Shown one piece after another: positions 53,134-62,401 of a stretch of DNA of 64,000 bases. The stretch is from contig OZ244794.1 of assembly GCA_965219915.1 (NCBI GenBank), positions 3,472,001 through 3,536,000 of the forward strand. The letters run 5' to 3'. The notes under the pieces are model-generated. The model saw only the letters and a list, made by a program, of their open reading frames with translations, had not been told where the DNA came from and made no database searches. A program made the position numbers and the translations under genes. Origin of the DNA: Bin80 sp965219915. Lineage in GTDB: Bacteria > Bacteroidota > Rhodothermia > Rhodothermales > Bin80. How positions within the stretch are numbered: position 1 is the first letter of the stretch; each line of letters begins with the position of its first letter.

Positions 53134-55959
53134 CTAGTTACCCCAGTCTGTTGTATAGGTGAGCCGTGCATTGGCAATTCGTCCAAGCCTTGGAGCACCT
53201 ACAAATTCACGATGGTCGCTGTCAAACAGGTTGCTGATTCCCAGATCTGCCCTGATCCCGGTTTGGTTGATGGCATAACCTACTCCAACATCTATAACGG
53301 TGTAGCTCTGTACTTGACCCACATATTGCCCCGAAATCATCGGAAAGCCTTCGGTGAATCGTCCAGAAGCATTGACCGAGAATCCACTACTGTGTCGATA
53401 CTGCCCACCCAATTTTACTTTAAACCCTGGTGCATTGAGCGCCAATGCCAAGTCCTCAGAGTCTTCGCCAACCTCGGTGTGATCAAAATAATCGTCACTA
53501 ATCCAGGATGCATTCCCAAAAAGAGTCAGCGCATCAGAAGCAATCACCTGCATTGAAACATCCATGCCAAAGTACTGGATGTTTCCAAAATTGGGATAAC
53601 TGAGCATGAGTTCGGGAAAATATCCCTCGCCCCTGTTATTCTCGTTGGCCTGTACAATCGCAACTGGTGTCTCGCCGTCGGGCAGATCGCTGCCGGCTAG
53701 TTCGACCAGCATTTCCGCAGCCAATTGAGGAGTCAGACCAAACAATCCGAGTGCACCCGCTATCTGGTCGTTTGCCGTAAGCCCAGCCGCGATATCCCGG
53801 ATCAGATCCTGTTGCAGATTGGGGACGAGTACGAATGGCGTCCTGACCTGGAGTGAACCAGTAAAATTTTTCCGCTTCGCGAAATAACCATCAACCGCAA
53901 GCAGCACGTTATCGCTGATGACTCCCTTGTATCCTATCTCCCACGACTGGGAGACCGTAGACTCAATCGGCGGTATATCCTGGAGGTTATTCACTTCAGG
54001 TCCGGTCTTGAGTGTAAGTGTGCTCAAGTTCAGGATACCCAAAACACCAGGACTGAATCCCTGAATGGGCGTTACTGCTGGGTTAAGCCCCTCTTTAAGG
54101 AGAGGGATCAATTGAGGGGGAATACTGAGTCCCGCTTCCGCGAGCAGATCTGCAAGTTCCGAATCTGGAATGGCTGCCAGCCCTTCGTACATCAGGCCAT
54201 ATATCACCCCGGTGTCAATTCCAACCGGGACGGGTGCACCCTCCATACCAGGCAGCATGCTGGACGCTACAAGGGCAGACGGGGCGCCCAGCTCCAGGTA
54301 GTCAGGATTCCTGGAGAAGGTGAACCAGTTGGCTCCTCCACGTGCCCGTACGTTAAGTCCCCCAAGTGAAGCCGCCACCAAATCCAGAAAATATCCGGTG
54401 GCATCCGGAGATGAAAAACTACGGTTATATGTCGCGCGAAAACTTGAAGTCGGGGACGGCTTAACTACGACCGCAAATCGCGGAGACACCTGAATCTTTT
54501 CCACCACACTGTTATAATCTCCACGAAGTGCTAGGATGAGATCCAGCTTATCAGAAATCTTCGTGCTCGATTGCAAATACGCACCATATTCATCAATATT
54601 GTCAATGTATTCGTTACGTCCGAGCACGGTCTCCCTAGAATCAGGGCGATCGAATGTGACATCAACTCCTCCGATCAACTGCTGGCGAGAGGTAATATCC
54701 TTTGCATACTGGGCCTGAATCGTGTATTCTTCTGAGTACTCTACGACCGGATCACCACCATACACGTACGAACCGCCCGAATCGTTTGAGTTTACATAGG
54801 CCTGCACAAAAAAGGAACCACTGGAGAGGCGGATCTGCCCGTAACTATGTATGAAGTCCTCGCCTTGGACCGTGCCAACGCCAGTCAGTACTGTTCCATT
54901 AAATCCACCGAAGCCCCCGTTAAGAGACAGCATTGTCTTAGTGCCGATGCGCCAATCCACGTTACCGGATAGCACCACTTTCTTGTATCTGGTCTCGCGT
55001 GCGCCATCTACAAATAACTGAACCGCATCCTCAGGATCGGCACATTCACTGAATCTCTCAGCCTCAATAAGTGCAGAGTCGCAACCCGTAAGCGCAAAAT
55101 CCTCGGCCGTCGCGTAGCTACCGAGCACCTTAACGCCAAGGTTATTGCCGAAGACAGTTGCAACACGCCCCTGGAGGTTAAGCATGGATCTCTGCCCCCC
55201 ACTCACAGATACTGTCGCACCCGGATAACTGAAAGCATCTTTGGAGATGTAGTGGATCACGCCCGAATCCACACCGGGACCATAAAGTGCCGACCCCGGT
55301 CCGCGTACAACTTCTATCCTTTCAGTATCAATCGCCAAAGCAGGCATGACACTGTGCAGGTTTACGCCAATGGAGGCGGCACCAGCGTCCCGATAATCGG
55401 TAAGTACATGTGTATCCCTTGAAAACGTATTATTGAACCCCCGTAAGGCAACCTCATGGCGATCAATTCCGGTTTGCACCATATCTACCCCGGTAACATT
55501 TCGCAACGCCCTGACCGTCGAAGGTGCGACATCCAACTGAATGTCACGTACGGTTACGATGTCAATTGATGCGGGCGCATCCAGCACCATTTCCTGATGT
55601 CGCCCGGCAGTTACCTGGATAGGATTCAAATCCGTGCCTGGAACCATGCCGACATTCCACACATACTCTTCGCCCTCTGACAGCTCAATTACGGACTCCT
55701 GAGCAGCATAGCCTACAAAGCTGATTCGCAAGGTATGCGTCCCGGGGGTAAGGTTTAGAATCTCAAAGTCCCCTTCAGCGTCGGTTGCACTCCCCACTCC
55801 CGTTCCAACCAACAATATGTTTGCACCAACCAGTGGCTGCCCGGTTTCGGCATCAATAACCTTCCCAATTATTGCACTCGTCTGTGCTAAAACTTGAGCT
55901 GCAATACAACATAACCCGAAACCGACAATCAGACCGCGAATGATCCTGTAACCCGCCAT
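53134..55959 (-). CDS. TonB-dependent receptor with CarboxypepD_reg-like domain (copy 1)
   Basis: The first-transcribed of two tandem receptors, 941 residues with the same layout: signal peptide, IIGKVIDAETGQPLVGANIL with FEILNLTPGTHTLRISFVGY, plug motifs ALRGFNNTFSRDTHVLTDYR and EVVRGPGSALYGPGVDSG, barrel, and end RIANARLTYTTDWGN. It carries the same barrel insert (ADLLAEAGLSIPPQLIPLLK). A perfect inverted repeat lies 11 bases upstream of its ATG. The 147 bases between the two genes show no strong terminator, so both may be on one transcript. Substrate unknown; iron complexes are possible given the operator resemblance to the feo site. Confidence 0.92.
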   Translation of the reverse strand: MAGYRIIRGLIVGFGLCCIAAQVLAQTSAIIGKVIDAETGQPLVGANILLVGTGVGSATDAEGDFEILNLTPGTHTLRISFVGYAAQESVIELSEGEEYVWNVGMVPGTDLNPIQVTAGRHQEMVLDAPASIDIVTVRDIQLDVAPSTVRALRNVTGVDMVQTGIDRHEVALRGFNNTFSRDTHVLTDYRDAGAASIGVNLHSVMPALAIDTERIEVVRGPGSALYGPGVDSGVIHYISKDAFSYPGATVSVSGGQRSMLNLQGRVATVFGNNLGVKVLGSYATAEDFALTGCDSALIEAERFSECADPEDAVQLFVDGARETRYKKVVLSGNVDWRIGTKTMLSLNGGFGGFNGTVLTGVGTVQGEDFIHSYGQIRLSSGSFFVQAYVNSNDSGGSYVYGGDPVVEYSEEYTIQAQYAKDITSRQQLIGGVDVTFDRPDSRETVLGRNEYIDNIDEYGAYLQSSTKISDKLDLILALRGDYNSVVEKIQVSPRFAVVVKPSPTSSFRATYNRSFSSPDATGYFLDLVAASLGGLNVRARGGANWFTFSRNPDYLELGAPSALVASSMLPGMEGAPVPVGIDTGVIYGLMYEGLAAIPDSELADLLAEAGLSIPPQLIPLLKEGLNPAVTPIQGFSPGVLGILNLSTLTLKTGPEVNNLQDIPPIESTVSQSWEIGYKGVISDNVLLAVDGYFAKRKNFTGSLQVRTPFVLVPNLQQDLIRDIAAGLTANDQIAGALGLFGLTPQLAAEMLVELAGSDLPDGETPVAIVQANENNRGEGYFPELMLSYPNFGNIQYFGMDVSMQVIASDALTLFGNASWISDDYFDHTEVGEDSEDLALALNAPGFKVKLGGQYRHSSGFSVNASGRFTEGFPMISGQYVGQVQSYTVIDVGVGYAINQTGIRADLGISNLFDSDHREFVGAPRLGRIANARLTYTTDWGN

Positions 55960-55970
55960 GATAATGTTGA

Positions 55971-55990
55971 ATTAACCAGACTAGGTTAAT
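55971..55990. promoter_or_regulatory. Perfect inverted repeat upstream of the receptor pair
   Basis: ATTAACC at 55971-55977 and GGTTAAT at 55984-55990 are exact reverse complements around AGACTA. The repeat lies 11 bases upstream of the receptor ATG, where a bound repressor would block transcription or translation initiation. The core AGACT recurs in the palindrome before feoA. A dimeric metal- or substrate-responsive repressor is a reasonable guess; the protein is unknown. Confidence 0.6.
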
Positions 55991-56457
55991 GTACAAAATA
56001 TCAAAATTATACCTTGGATAACCGTTGCAAGCTTTCCGCACCTCGATTTTCCTAATCACTCAGAGGGCGGTAACCTGAATGCATCATGCGTTCAGTTACC
56101 ACAATCCCATAGATCCTCACGCTTACGGCCACAAGCCCTACACTTGAGTTTTTGCTACATCATTGCGATGACTTGCCTTGATCCAATCACGCCTACGATA
56201 CATAACACCGAATTCGGCACCCGAGTAATTACGGTCGAAAAACGCAAATACCTTGCCGAATAGATGCTCGGCTTAACGAACACGCCCTCCCCCGATTGTG
56301 AACAGGACTACCATCTGTAACATACCGTTGCACCGAGAATTCCCGTCATGGAACAATTCCCCCTTCATTTCCGGTTCCATTGCAGCAAAGCCGTTCGTGC
56401 AAGGGACGAAGGATTTGGTAGACTTGCTGTTCTCCCGGCAAGCCGCACCAAAATCAA
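55991..56457. other. Intergenic stretch between receptor pair and purB
   Basis: About 470 bases with no gene I can support. It should contain the receptor promoter at its left end. A minus-strand frame at 56273-56620 overlaps the purB end and is not convincing. Confidence 0.45.
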
Positions 56458-57765
56458 TCAAGAAGTGTGATCCCGAATCCCCGCGCGAGCCAGGAGTAGC
56501 TCCACATGCTTCGTATGGTACGTCGCATCGAATAGTTTCTCCACTTCCTCCGGCGAGATATGCTCCATTATCGCATCTGATGACATCACTAATGGCTGGA
56601 ATCTCTGATCGTTTTGCCAACTTTGCATGGCTAAAGGTTGGACCAGATCGTAAGCTTCCTCACGCGTCAATCCGCAGTCTATCAACCTAAGCATAAGCCG
56701 TTGACTGTTGTACAGACCATGCGTCGCATCTAAATTTTTCCGCATACGTTCGGCATTCACAACTAGGTTTCGTAATATCCGTGTAACCCTGACTAATGCG
56801 TAATGCAGTACCGTCGTTGCATCGGGCAGGATGACACGCTCAACGCTGGAATGAGATATATCCCTTTCATGCCATAGTGCCACATTTTCCATGGCTGCGA
56901 CCATATAGCCGCGAAGTAACCGCGCGCATCCGGTAATATTCTCACTGCCTACGGGATTCCGTTTGTGCGGCATGGCACTGGATCCTTTCTGACCCTTGCC
57001 AAAGGCCTCCTCGACCTCACGGACTTCACTGCGCTGCAAGTGGCGTATCTCTACGGCCATCTTCTCGAGGCTGGCCCCGATGAGTGCCAGCGTATTCACA
57101 TGATGGGCATGGCGGTCCCGCTGGATGACCTGCGTCGCAATCGGCTCCGGCTCCAGCCCGAGAATTTCGCAGGTTATTCGCTCGACTTCCGGCGGAGTAT
57201 GCGCAAAAGTCCCAACCGCACCAGACAACTTTCCGGTTCGCACACCTTCAACCGAAGCCTTGAATCGCTCCAGGTTGCGCCTCATTTCCGCGTAATAAAG
57301 CGCAAGTTTCAGTCCGAAGGTGGTCGGTTCCGCATGCACACCATGCGTCCTGCCCATCATAATCGTATATCGGTGTTCTAACGCCCGGTCATGCAGGACC
57401 TCCAGCAAGGCCCTGATGGCTTCCTCTATTAGTCTGTTGGCTTCCAGAAGTCGTACCGACCAAGCCGTATCCACTATATCCGCTGAAGTCAGACCATAGT
57501 GGACCCACTTCTTTTCCGGTCCAAGTCCTTCGCTGACTGCGCGAGTGAAAGCGACTACATCGTGTCGAGTAGATTGCTCTATTTCGTGAATACGATGCAA
57601 GTCAAAAGACGCGTTATTTCGAAGTTTTTTGACATCCTCTTGGGGGATCACGCCGATCCTGGACCAGGCTTCGCAGGCTGCCAACTCCACTTCAAGCCAT
57701 ACCTCAAACTGGTGCTGTTCACTCCAGAGCGTGCGCATGACTGGATGAGTGTACCGATTAATCAT
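56458..57765 (-). CDS. purB: Adenylosuccinate lyase
   Basis: PurB acts twice in purine synthesis, releasing fumarate from SAICAR and adenylosuccinate. From the ATG at 57765 (MINRYTHPVMRTLWSEQHQF) it has 435 residues. The superfamily signature GSSAMPHKRNPVGSENI is near residue 260, with TRHDVVAFTRAVSE, HYGLTSADIVDTAWS and MGRTHGVHAEPTTFG before it. The frame extends 17 codons upstream but without family match. It comes after the ECF sigma gene with 54 bases between. Confidence 0.95.
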   Translation of the reverse strand: MINRYTHPVMRTLWSEQHQFEVWLEVELAACEAWSRIGVIPQEDVKKLRNNASFDLHRIHEIEQSTRHDVVAFTRAVSEGLGPEKKWVHYGLTSADIVDTAWSVRLLEANRLIEEAIRALLEVLHDRALEHRYTIMMGRTHGVHAEPTTFGLKLALYYAEMRRNLERFKASVEGVRTGKLSGAVGTFAHTPPEVERITCEILGLEPEPIATQVIQRDRHAHHVNTLALIGASLEKMAVEIRHLQRSEVREVEEAFGKGQKGSSAMPHKRNPVGSENITGCARLLRGYMVAAMENVALWHERDISHSSVERVILPDATTVLHYALVRVTRILRNLVVNAERMRKNLDATHGLYNSQRLMLRLIDCGLTREEAYDLVQPLAMQSWQNDQRFQPLVMSSDAIMEHISPEEVEKLFDATYHTKHVELLLARAGIRDHTS

Positions 57766-57819
57766 ACTGACTTCATGAATGTGAAAACAAAGGGAGTCGC
57801 ACGGGGCACCAAACAAATC

Positions 57820-58431
57820 TTAAAGTGAGTCGCGCTTATCTCGGAGGCTTTTATACAACAGCTTTCGAGCCCGAAAAATGTGAGCCTTTACCGTGCCAAG
57901 AGGGAGATCCAATTCTTCGGCGATCTCTATATAGGATTTTTCCTCCTGATGCCGCATTACAATCACACGGTTATACTTGGGCGGAAGTGAATCAATGGCT
58001 TCCTGGATAATATTGGCGCGTTGCCTGTCCTCAATCTTGCGATCTGGACGGTAAGTGGTATCAGAAACTTCCTGACGAACCTCACCATCTTTGGTTAACG
58101 TTGGCTTATCCAGCGAAGTCGTAGCCAATCTTCGCTTGCGCTTGTAGTCAATCGCATGGTTTGATGCAATCTTGTACAGCCAGGTCGAAAATGCGTAACT
58201 GGCCGAATAGGTATGAAGTGCCCTGAATGCCTTGATAAAAGCCTCGTGTACGAGATCCTCAATCCCCTCAACACTGCCAATGGTGCGCCTGATATGCAGA
58301 TGTAGCCCCTTTTGATATTTTTGTACAAGATCCAGATACGCGCGTTGATCCCCTTCAAGCGCGCGAGTGACCAGTATGTGATCTTGCTGACTGGATACGG
58401 ACCTTCGGGACACCTTCTGATCTTCAGGCAT
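57820..58431 (-). CDS. ECF-type RNA polymerase sigma factor
   Basis: A 203-residue sigma-70 family factor of the extracytoplasmic function type, with region 2 (GIEDLVHEAFIKAFRALHTY, FSTWLYKIASNHAIDYKRKR) and region 4 (SLPPKYNRVIVMRHQEEKSY, IAEELDLPLGTVKAHIFRAR) joined by a charged linker. No anti-sigma gene with a membrane segment is next to it; the Lrp/AsnC gene lies 37 bases upstream and purB downstream. Which stress or signal it serves cannot be told. RKRRLATTSLD before the linker is usual for Bacteroidota members. Confidence 0.93.
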   Translation of the reverse strand: MPEDQKVSRRSVSSQQDHILVTRALEGDQRAYLDLVQKYQKGLHLHIRRTIGSVEGIEDLVHEAFIKAFRALHTYSASYAFSTWLYKIASNHAIDYKRKRRLATTSLDKPTLTKDGEVRQEVSDTTYRPDRKIEDRQRANIIQEAIDSLPPKYNRVIVMRHQEEKSYIEIAEELDLPLGTVKAHIFRARKLLYKSLRDKRDSL

Positions 58432-58468
58432 ACAGTCTACCGTTCATCAATCACATGCAATTCAATTC

Positions 58469-58936
58469 TTATTTTTCTGGCGAAACAGGTAGTTGCCGAG
58501 ACTCTTTGTATGTGCTGAGAACAATACTGGTTGTCGTGCCTGTCACACCCGGCCAGGCTTGAATGCCCGCAAGCAAACGCTCCAATTCCGTTGTGTTTTG
58601 TGTTCTGACTTTTAGAATGTGTGAACCCTCTCCCGTGATTGAATGGGCTTCCAGTATCTCATCACAACTACATATATGTCCGATCAGAGACTGATAGCTC
58701 TCCGAAGTATTCACAGAGACGCGAATGAAGGCTGTAATATCAAACCCCAAGGACTTGGCGTCCACAGTTGCATGATAGCCGGTAAGAAACCCATTTTCCC
58801 GCAGTTTGCGCATACGATCACTAACGCTGGCCGCACTCAGCCCAACGCGCGCTGCAATGTCAATGCGCTTCATCCTTCCTGCAGATTGCAGAAGGTTTAG
58901 AATTCGGGCATCAATTTCGTCTAGTTTCCTGCTCAC
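58469..58936 (-). CDS. Lrp/AsnC family transcriptional regulator
   Basis: A 155-residue regulator with an N-terminal winged helix-turn-helix (LDEIDARILNLLQSAGRMKR, VGLSAASVSDRMRKLRENGF) and a C-terminal ligand-binding AsnC/RAM domain (FDITAFIRVSVN, ILEAHSITGEGSHILKVRTQ, GVTGTTTSIVLSTYKE). Members sense amino acids or other small molecules. The gene lies three bases after the cyclase-family hydrolase gene, so it probably controls that gene or senses its substrate or product. Confidence 0.93.
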   Translation of the reverse strand: MSRKLDEIDARILNLLQSAGRMKRIDIAARVGLSAASVSDRMRKLRENGFLTGYHATVDAKSLGFDITAFIRVSVNTSESYQSLIGHICSCDEILEAHSITGEGSHILKVRTQNTTELERLLAGIQAWPGVTGTTTSIVLSTYKESRQLPVSPEK

Positions 58937-58939
58937 CGA

Positions 58940-59734
58940 TCAATTGTGCACCATGGCAATTATTCTGAGCGGACCACCACTTCCTCCGTAGATCTTCATA
59001 GGTAAAGCCACGATCGTAAATCCGTTGGCTGGTAGCGCTTCCAGGTTTGCTACATTTTCAAACACTGGAATATTATCTGCAAAAAGCTCCTGATGGCTAA
59101 CATAGTCGCTAGACTGACCATAGTCAATACTGGCAGTATCAATCCCAACTGCACGAATACTGCGCGTATCGCGCAGCCATCTTGCGGCTTCTGGTGCAAG
59201 CCCGGGAAAATGTAGCTGACTTACGCCTTCCGCACCCCGTAAATCAGTGCCCAGGTACTGATTCCGATTCGGCCAATACCGACCAAAGCCCGTCTTTAAC
59301 AACACAATGGCATCCTCTGGTATTTGTCCATTTACTGCTTCCCATTCCTGAAGATCAGACACGCTTATTTGGTAATCTCCGTTATCGGCCACTTTGTCAC
59401 TCACATCCACAACAATACCGTCCCCAATAAGTCGGTCCAATGGGATTTCATGATTCGCCCACTTGCCTTCGGCGAAATGAACGGGAGCGTCCAAATGCGT
59501 GCCGCCATGTTCAGAGGACTCGAACGAGTTTGACTCATAATAGTATCCACCTTCCTGCCATCCCTTGGCGTCTTCGTGTAGTTGGAACCCTTCCGCCGTA
59601 GGCCAATAGATGGTTGTTGTATCAAAGCTGTGTGTAAGGTCAATCAGCGTATCCTGGCTGTCCAATGGCACGGAGTCCTGACAGGACACGATCAGGAACA
59701 TGCTCATGAAACCAAATATTGCAACAGTTCTCAT
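58940..59734 (-). CDS. Cyclase-family (kynurenine formamidase-like) lipoprotein
   Basis: A metal-dependent hydrolase of the cyclase family, 264 residues. The metal site HGGTHLDAPVHFAEG is near residue 75, preceded by LIDLTHSFDTTTIYWPTAEG; the later parts PEDAIVLLKTGFGRYW and IRAVGIDTASIDYGQS also match. The start at the ATG at 59734 gives a lipoprotein signal with the lipobox ending FLIVSC near residue 18, so it is probably anchored outside the cytoplasm, as in a subset of this family. True substrate unknown; kynurenine formamide is one possibility. It begins the cyclase-Lrp-sigma-purB run. Confidence 0.9.
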   Translation of the reverse strand: MRTVAIFGFMSMFLIVSCQDSVPLDSQDTLIDLTHSFDTTTIYWPTAEGFQLHEDAKGWQEGGYYYESNSFESSEHGGTHLDAPVHFAEGKWANHEIPLDRLIGDGIVVDVSDKVADNGDYQISVSDLQEWEAVNGQIPEDAIVLLKTGFGRYWPNRNQYLGTDLRGAEGVSQLHFPGLAPEAARWLRDTRSIRAVGIDTASIDYGQSSDYVSHQELFADNIPVFENVANLEALPANGFTIVALPMKIYGGSGGPLRIIAMVHN

Positions 59735-59803
59735 ATTTTTACGCAACAAGCCTCAACAACCATGATAACTAGCAACTAAATTCAGCTTGTTTTGCTCCAT
59801 TAC

Positions 59804-59877
59804 GGGCCCATAGCTCAGTCGGTTAGAGCAGCGGACTCATAATCCGTCGGTCGGGGGTTCAAGTCCCTCTGGGCCCA
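59804..59877 (+). tRNA. tRNA with CAT anticodon (Met or lysidine-type Ile)
   Basis: Acceptor GGGCCCA/TGGGCCC, D arm GCTCAGTCGGTTAGAGC, anticodon stem GCGGA/TCCGT around CTCATAA, and T arm GGGGG-TTCAAGT-CCCTC fold well; A73, no CCA encoded. CAT is used by elongator Met, initiator Met and Ile2. The standard C-G start of initiators is not seen here (G1-C72 pairs), so it is elongator Met or Ile2. It ends four bases from the feoB stop codon, on the opposite strand. Confidence 0.95.
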
Positions 59878-59881
59878 CAAT

Positions 59882-62158
59882 TTACGAGAAACCGAGGAGT
59901 AACCCGCCCTGGTACACTAATAGAGAAGCCAGATAGGCCAGCACCGTCATGTAGAGCCACATGACCATTGGCCACCGCCAGGTGTTTGTTTCCCGGCGCG
60001 CGATCGCCAGTGTACTCATGCACTGGAGCGCAAATACGAAGAATACGAGTAGACTCATCGCAACCAGCGGTGTAAAAACCGGCCGACCGTCCGGGTACTT
60101 GTCTGCTTTCAGGGCATCACGCAGAGCTACCCCGCCCTCAGCGTCTCCAACGCTGTAAATGATGCCCAGAGTAGATACAATGACCTCACGCGCGGCAAAA
60201 GCACTCACAAGACCAGCACTGATCTTCCAGTCAAAACCCAGTGGTTGCATGACTGGCTCAAGTATGCGCCCAAGATGTCCTATGGCACTTTCCCTGATCT
60301 GAGTAGACTGTCGGATAATGTTTGCGCTGTCGAGTGCAGCTGTATATTTGGCATTTGCCCTTGCCGTCAAGTCTAGTGCATTTGCCAGCGTAGAGTCTAC
60401 AAGCGACAACGAGTCGGTTGCAACCGTCAAATCTCTACCCGGAGCCAGCGCCTGTGCAGCAGCGTATTCTCTATTCCGCTCCTGAATCGCCAGTTCTTCA
60501 ATCTGGGTTGCCTCGGGACTTATTTCTGAACGTGGAAAGCTTGCCAGGAACCATAAAGCAACACTGCAGCCCAGAATAATTTTTCCTGCACGAACAGCAA
60601 ATACCTTGGAGCGCTGATACATGCGCCAGAACAGCTGGCGCAATCTCGGGCGCCTGTACGGTGGCAGCTCCATCACAAAGTAACTTGCCGGTCCCTTAAA
60701 CACTAGACGCTTCAGGATAGCAGCAGCCACAAAAGCCATGATGGTCCCCATCATGTACATGGAAAACATTGCCAAGCCCTGGTAGCCGAATACGCCCATA
60801 AGCTTACCTGTAGGTAAGAAAGCGGCGATAAAAAGCGTATAGACCGGAAGGCGTGCTGAACAGCTCATAAGCGGTGCCACCATTATCGTGATCAATCGAT
60901 CACGCTCATTATCTAAAGTTCTGGCAGCCATTATGCCGGGAATGGCGCAGGCATAGGAGCTCAGAAGAGGCAGCACAGAGCCTCCGCTAAGCCCCACACG
61001 CTTCATCAAACGATCCATTATAAAAGCGCTCCGGGCCATATATCCGCTATCCTCCATTATGCCCAGGAAGAAAAACAGTAACAGTATCTGTGGCAGGAAT
61101 ACAACAACATTCCCGACTCCGGTGATGATGCCATCTGTGAAAAGATCTGTGACCCAGCCCGCTGGCAACGCTGAACGAACACTTCCGGCCAATGCTGCAA
61201 CTCCTGCCTCAATCAAATCCATAGCGGGAATAGCCCAGGAAAAAACCGCTTCAAAAACGCACACCAGAATCAGCAAAAAGCAGAGTGGTCCTGCGACCCG
61301 GTGTGTGAACACTGCATCAATCCTGTCGCTGAGCGTAGCCGGTCCGCTGACACGGCGCGAGGCCCTTTGAGCAATTGGCCCGATCCAGGCATATCGGCCA
61401 CTAACTTCCGCATGCCTCCATGCAATCCCTCGCTTCGCAAACTCCTCCTGCAGAGCTTCGATACGGTTCACAAATTCTGGAGCTTCCAACCGCCAGGCAT
61501 CCAATGCTTCCTCCTCCGCTAGCGCGCGCAAAACCTCCATTCTCAAATGCATTGGTTTTACGTGCGGTGCTTCTTCAGCCAATCGCTTGATTAAGGCCGG
61601 AATTTTGGCATCTACGGCATCCATTAGCTGCCATCGATACACCTGCGCCGGCTCAGGCGGATTGAGAATACATTTTTTCAACTCATCAATCCCCTCTCCC
61701 CGCGAGGCCGTAATGGGAACTACAGGTACTCCAAGATCATTCTCCAGTGCAGTTGCATCCACTGCTAACCCATTTTCCTCTGCCACATCCATCATATTCA
61801 ACGCAACGATCACGGGTAAACCCAGATCAATCACCTGGGTCACCACATACAGGTTGCGCTCAAGGTTACCAGCGTCCAGCACACATACCACGACATCGGG
61901 CCCCTTCTCCAAACGCCCAACAAGAACTTCGTAGGCAATACGCTCGTCCACAGATCGTGGCGTAAGGCTGTATGTGCCTGGTAAATCAACGACCTCGACA
62001 TGCGGGGCACCGGCCAGCGTGCCTGCCTTGCGCTCAACAGTGACCCCCGGAAAATTTGCTACACGCTGACGCAGCCCGGTCAGCTGATTAAACAGCGTGG
62101 TCTTGCCCACATTAGGGTTACCACACAGAGCGACACGCATGGGCAATTGAGAAGTCAC
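59882..62158 (-). CDS. feoB: Ferrous iron transporter FeoB
   Basis: FeoB imports Fe(II) across the inner membrane, gated by its own GTPase domain. The 758 residues start with the G protein: GNPNVGKTTLFNQLTG, PGVTVERKAG, DLPGTYSLTPRS and NMMDVAEENG. From about residue 285 the membrane domain follows, with two nucleoside-recognition (Gate) regions (GFLP-type FLPQILLLFFFLGIMEDSGY and FDWKISAGLVSAFAAREVIV). A hydrophilic insert of about 90 residues near residue 600, rich in Ala and Ser, separates them, as in many FeoB proteins. Preceded by two feoA genes. Confidence 0.95.
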   Translation of the reverse strand: MTSQLPMRVALCGNPNVGKTTLFNQLTGLRQRVANFPGVTVERKAGTLAGAPHVEVVDLPGTYSLTPRSVDERIAYEVLVGRLEKGPDVVVCVLDAGNLERNLYVVTQVIDLGLPVIVALNMMDVAEENGLAVDATALENDLGVPVVPITASRGEGIDELKKCILNPPEPAQVYRWQLMDAVDAKIPALIKRLAEEAPHVKPMHLRMEVLRALAEEEALDAWRLEAPEFVNRIEALQEEFAKRGIAWRHAEVSGRYAWIGPIAQRASRRVSGPATLSDRIDAVFTHRVAGPLCFLLILVCVFEAVFSWAIPAMDLIEAGVAALAGSVRSALPAGWVTDLFTDGIITGVGNVVVFLPQILLLFFFLGIMEDSGYMARSAFIMDRLMKRVGLSGGSVLPLLSSYACAIPGIMAARTLDNERDRLITIMVAPLMSCSARLPVYTLFIAAFLPTGKLMGVFGYQGLAMFSMYMMGTIMAFVAAAILKRLVFKGPASYFVMELPPYRRPRLRQLFWRMYQRSKVFAVRAGKIILGCSVALWFLASFPRSEISPEATQIEELAIQERNREYAAAQALAPGRDLTVATDSLSLVDSTLANALDLTARANAKYTAALDSANIIRQSTQIRESAIGHLGRILEPVMQPLGFDWKISAGLVSAFAAREVIVSTLGIIYSVGDAEGGVALRDALKADKYPDGRPVFTPLVAMSLLVFFVFALQCMSTLAIARRETNTWRWPMVMWLYMTVLAYLASLLVYQGGLLLGFS

Positions 62159-62173
62159 GTCAGACCCTGTGGC

Positions 62174-62401
62174 TTACCCTTCATGCCTGGATATACGAAT
62201 AAGGGCAGCCTCGGATTTTCGGATTGAGAGATGATAATCGCGGACCTTAAGATCAATCGGATCGCCGAAGGGTGCCAAACGAACCACCTGGACCTGTGAA
62301 CCAGGAACCATACCCATTTCCATCAGGCGGTTTATAGCTGCACTGGGTTCAAACCCTAGAATCGTACCCGACTCACCAGGGCGCAAATCCCTTAGTGTCA
62401 T
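62174..62401 (-). CDS. feoA: FeoA domain protein
   Basis: A 75-residue SH3-like FeoA protein (MTLRDLRPGESGTILGFEPS, RLMEMGMVPGSQVQVVRLAP, DPIDLKVRDYHLSIRKSEA), the classic cytoplasmic partner of FeoB. It begins inside the end of the preceding FeoA gene (ATGA overlap) and ends 15 bases before feoB. Confidence 0.93.
   Translation of the reverse strand: MTLRDLRPGESGTILGFEPSAAINRLMEMGMVPGSQVQVVRLAPFGDPIDLKVRDYHLSIRKSEAALIRISRHEG

Noticed and set aside
56273..56620. A minus-strand frame spanning the end of purB
   Set aside because: Half of it lies out of frame within purB, and the rest shows no family pattern.
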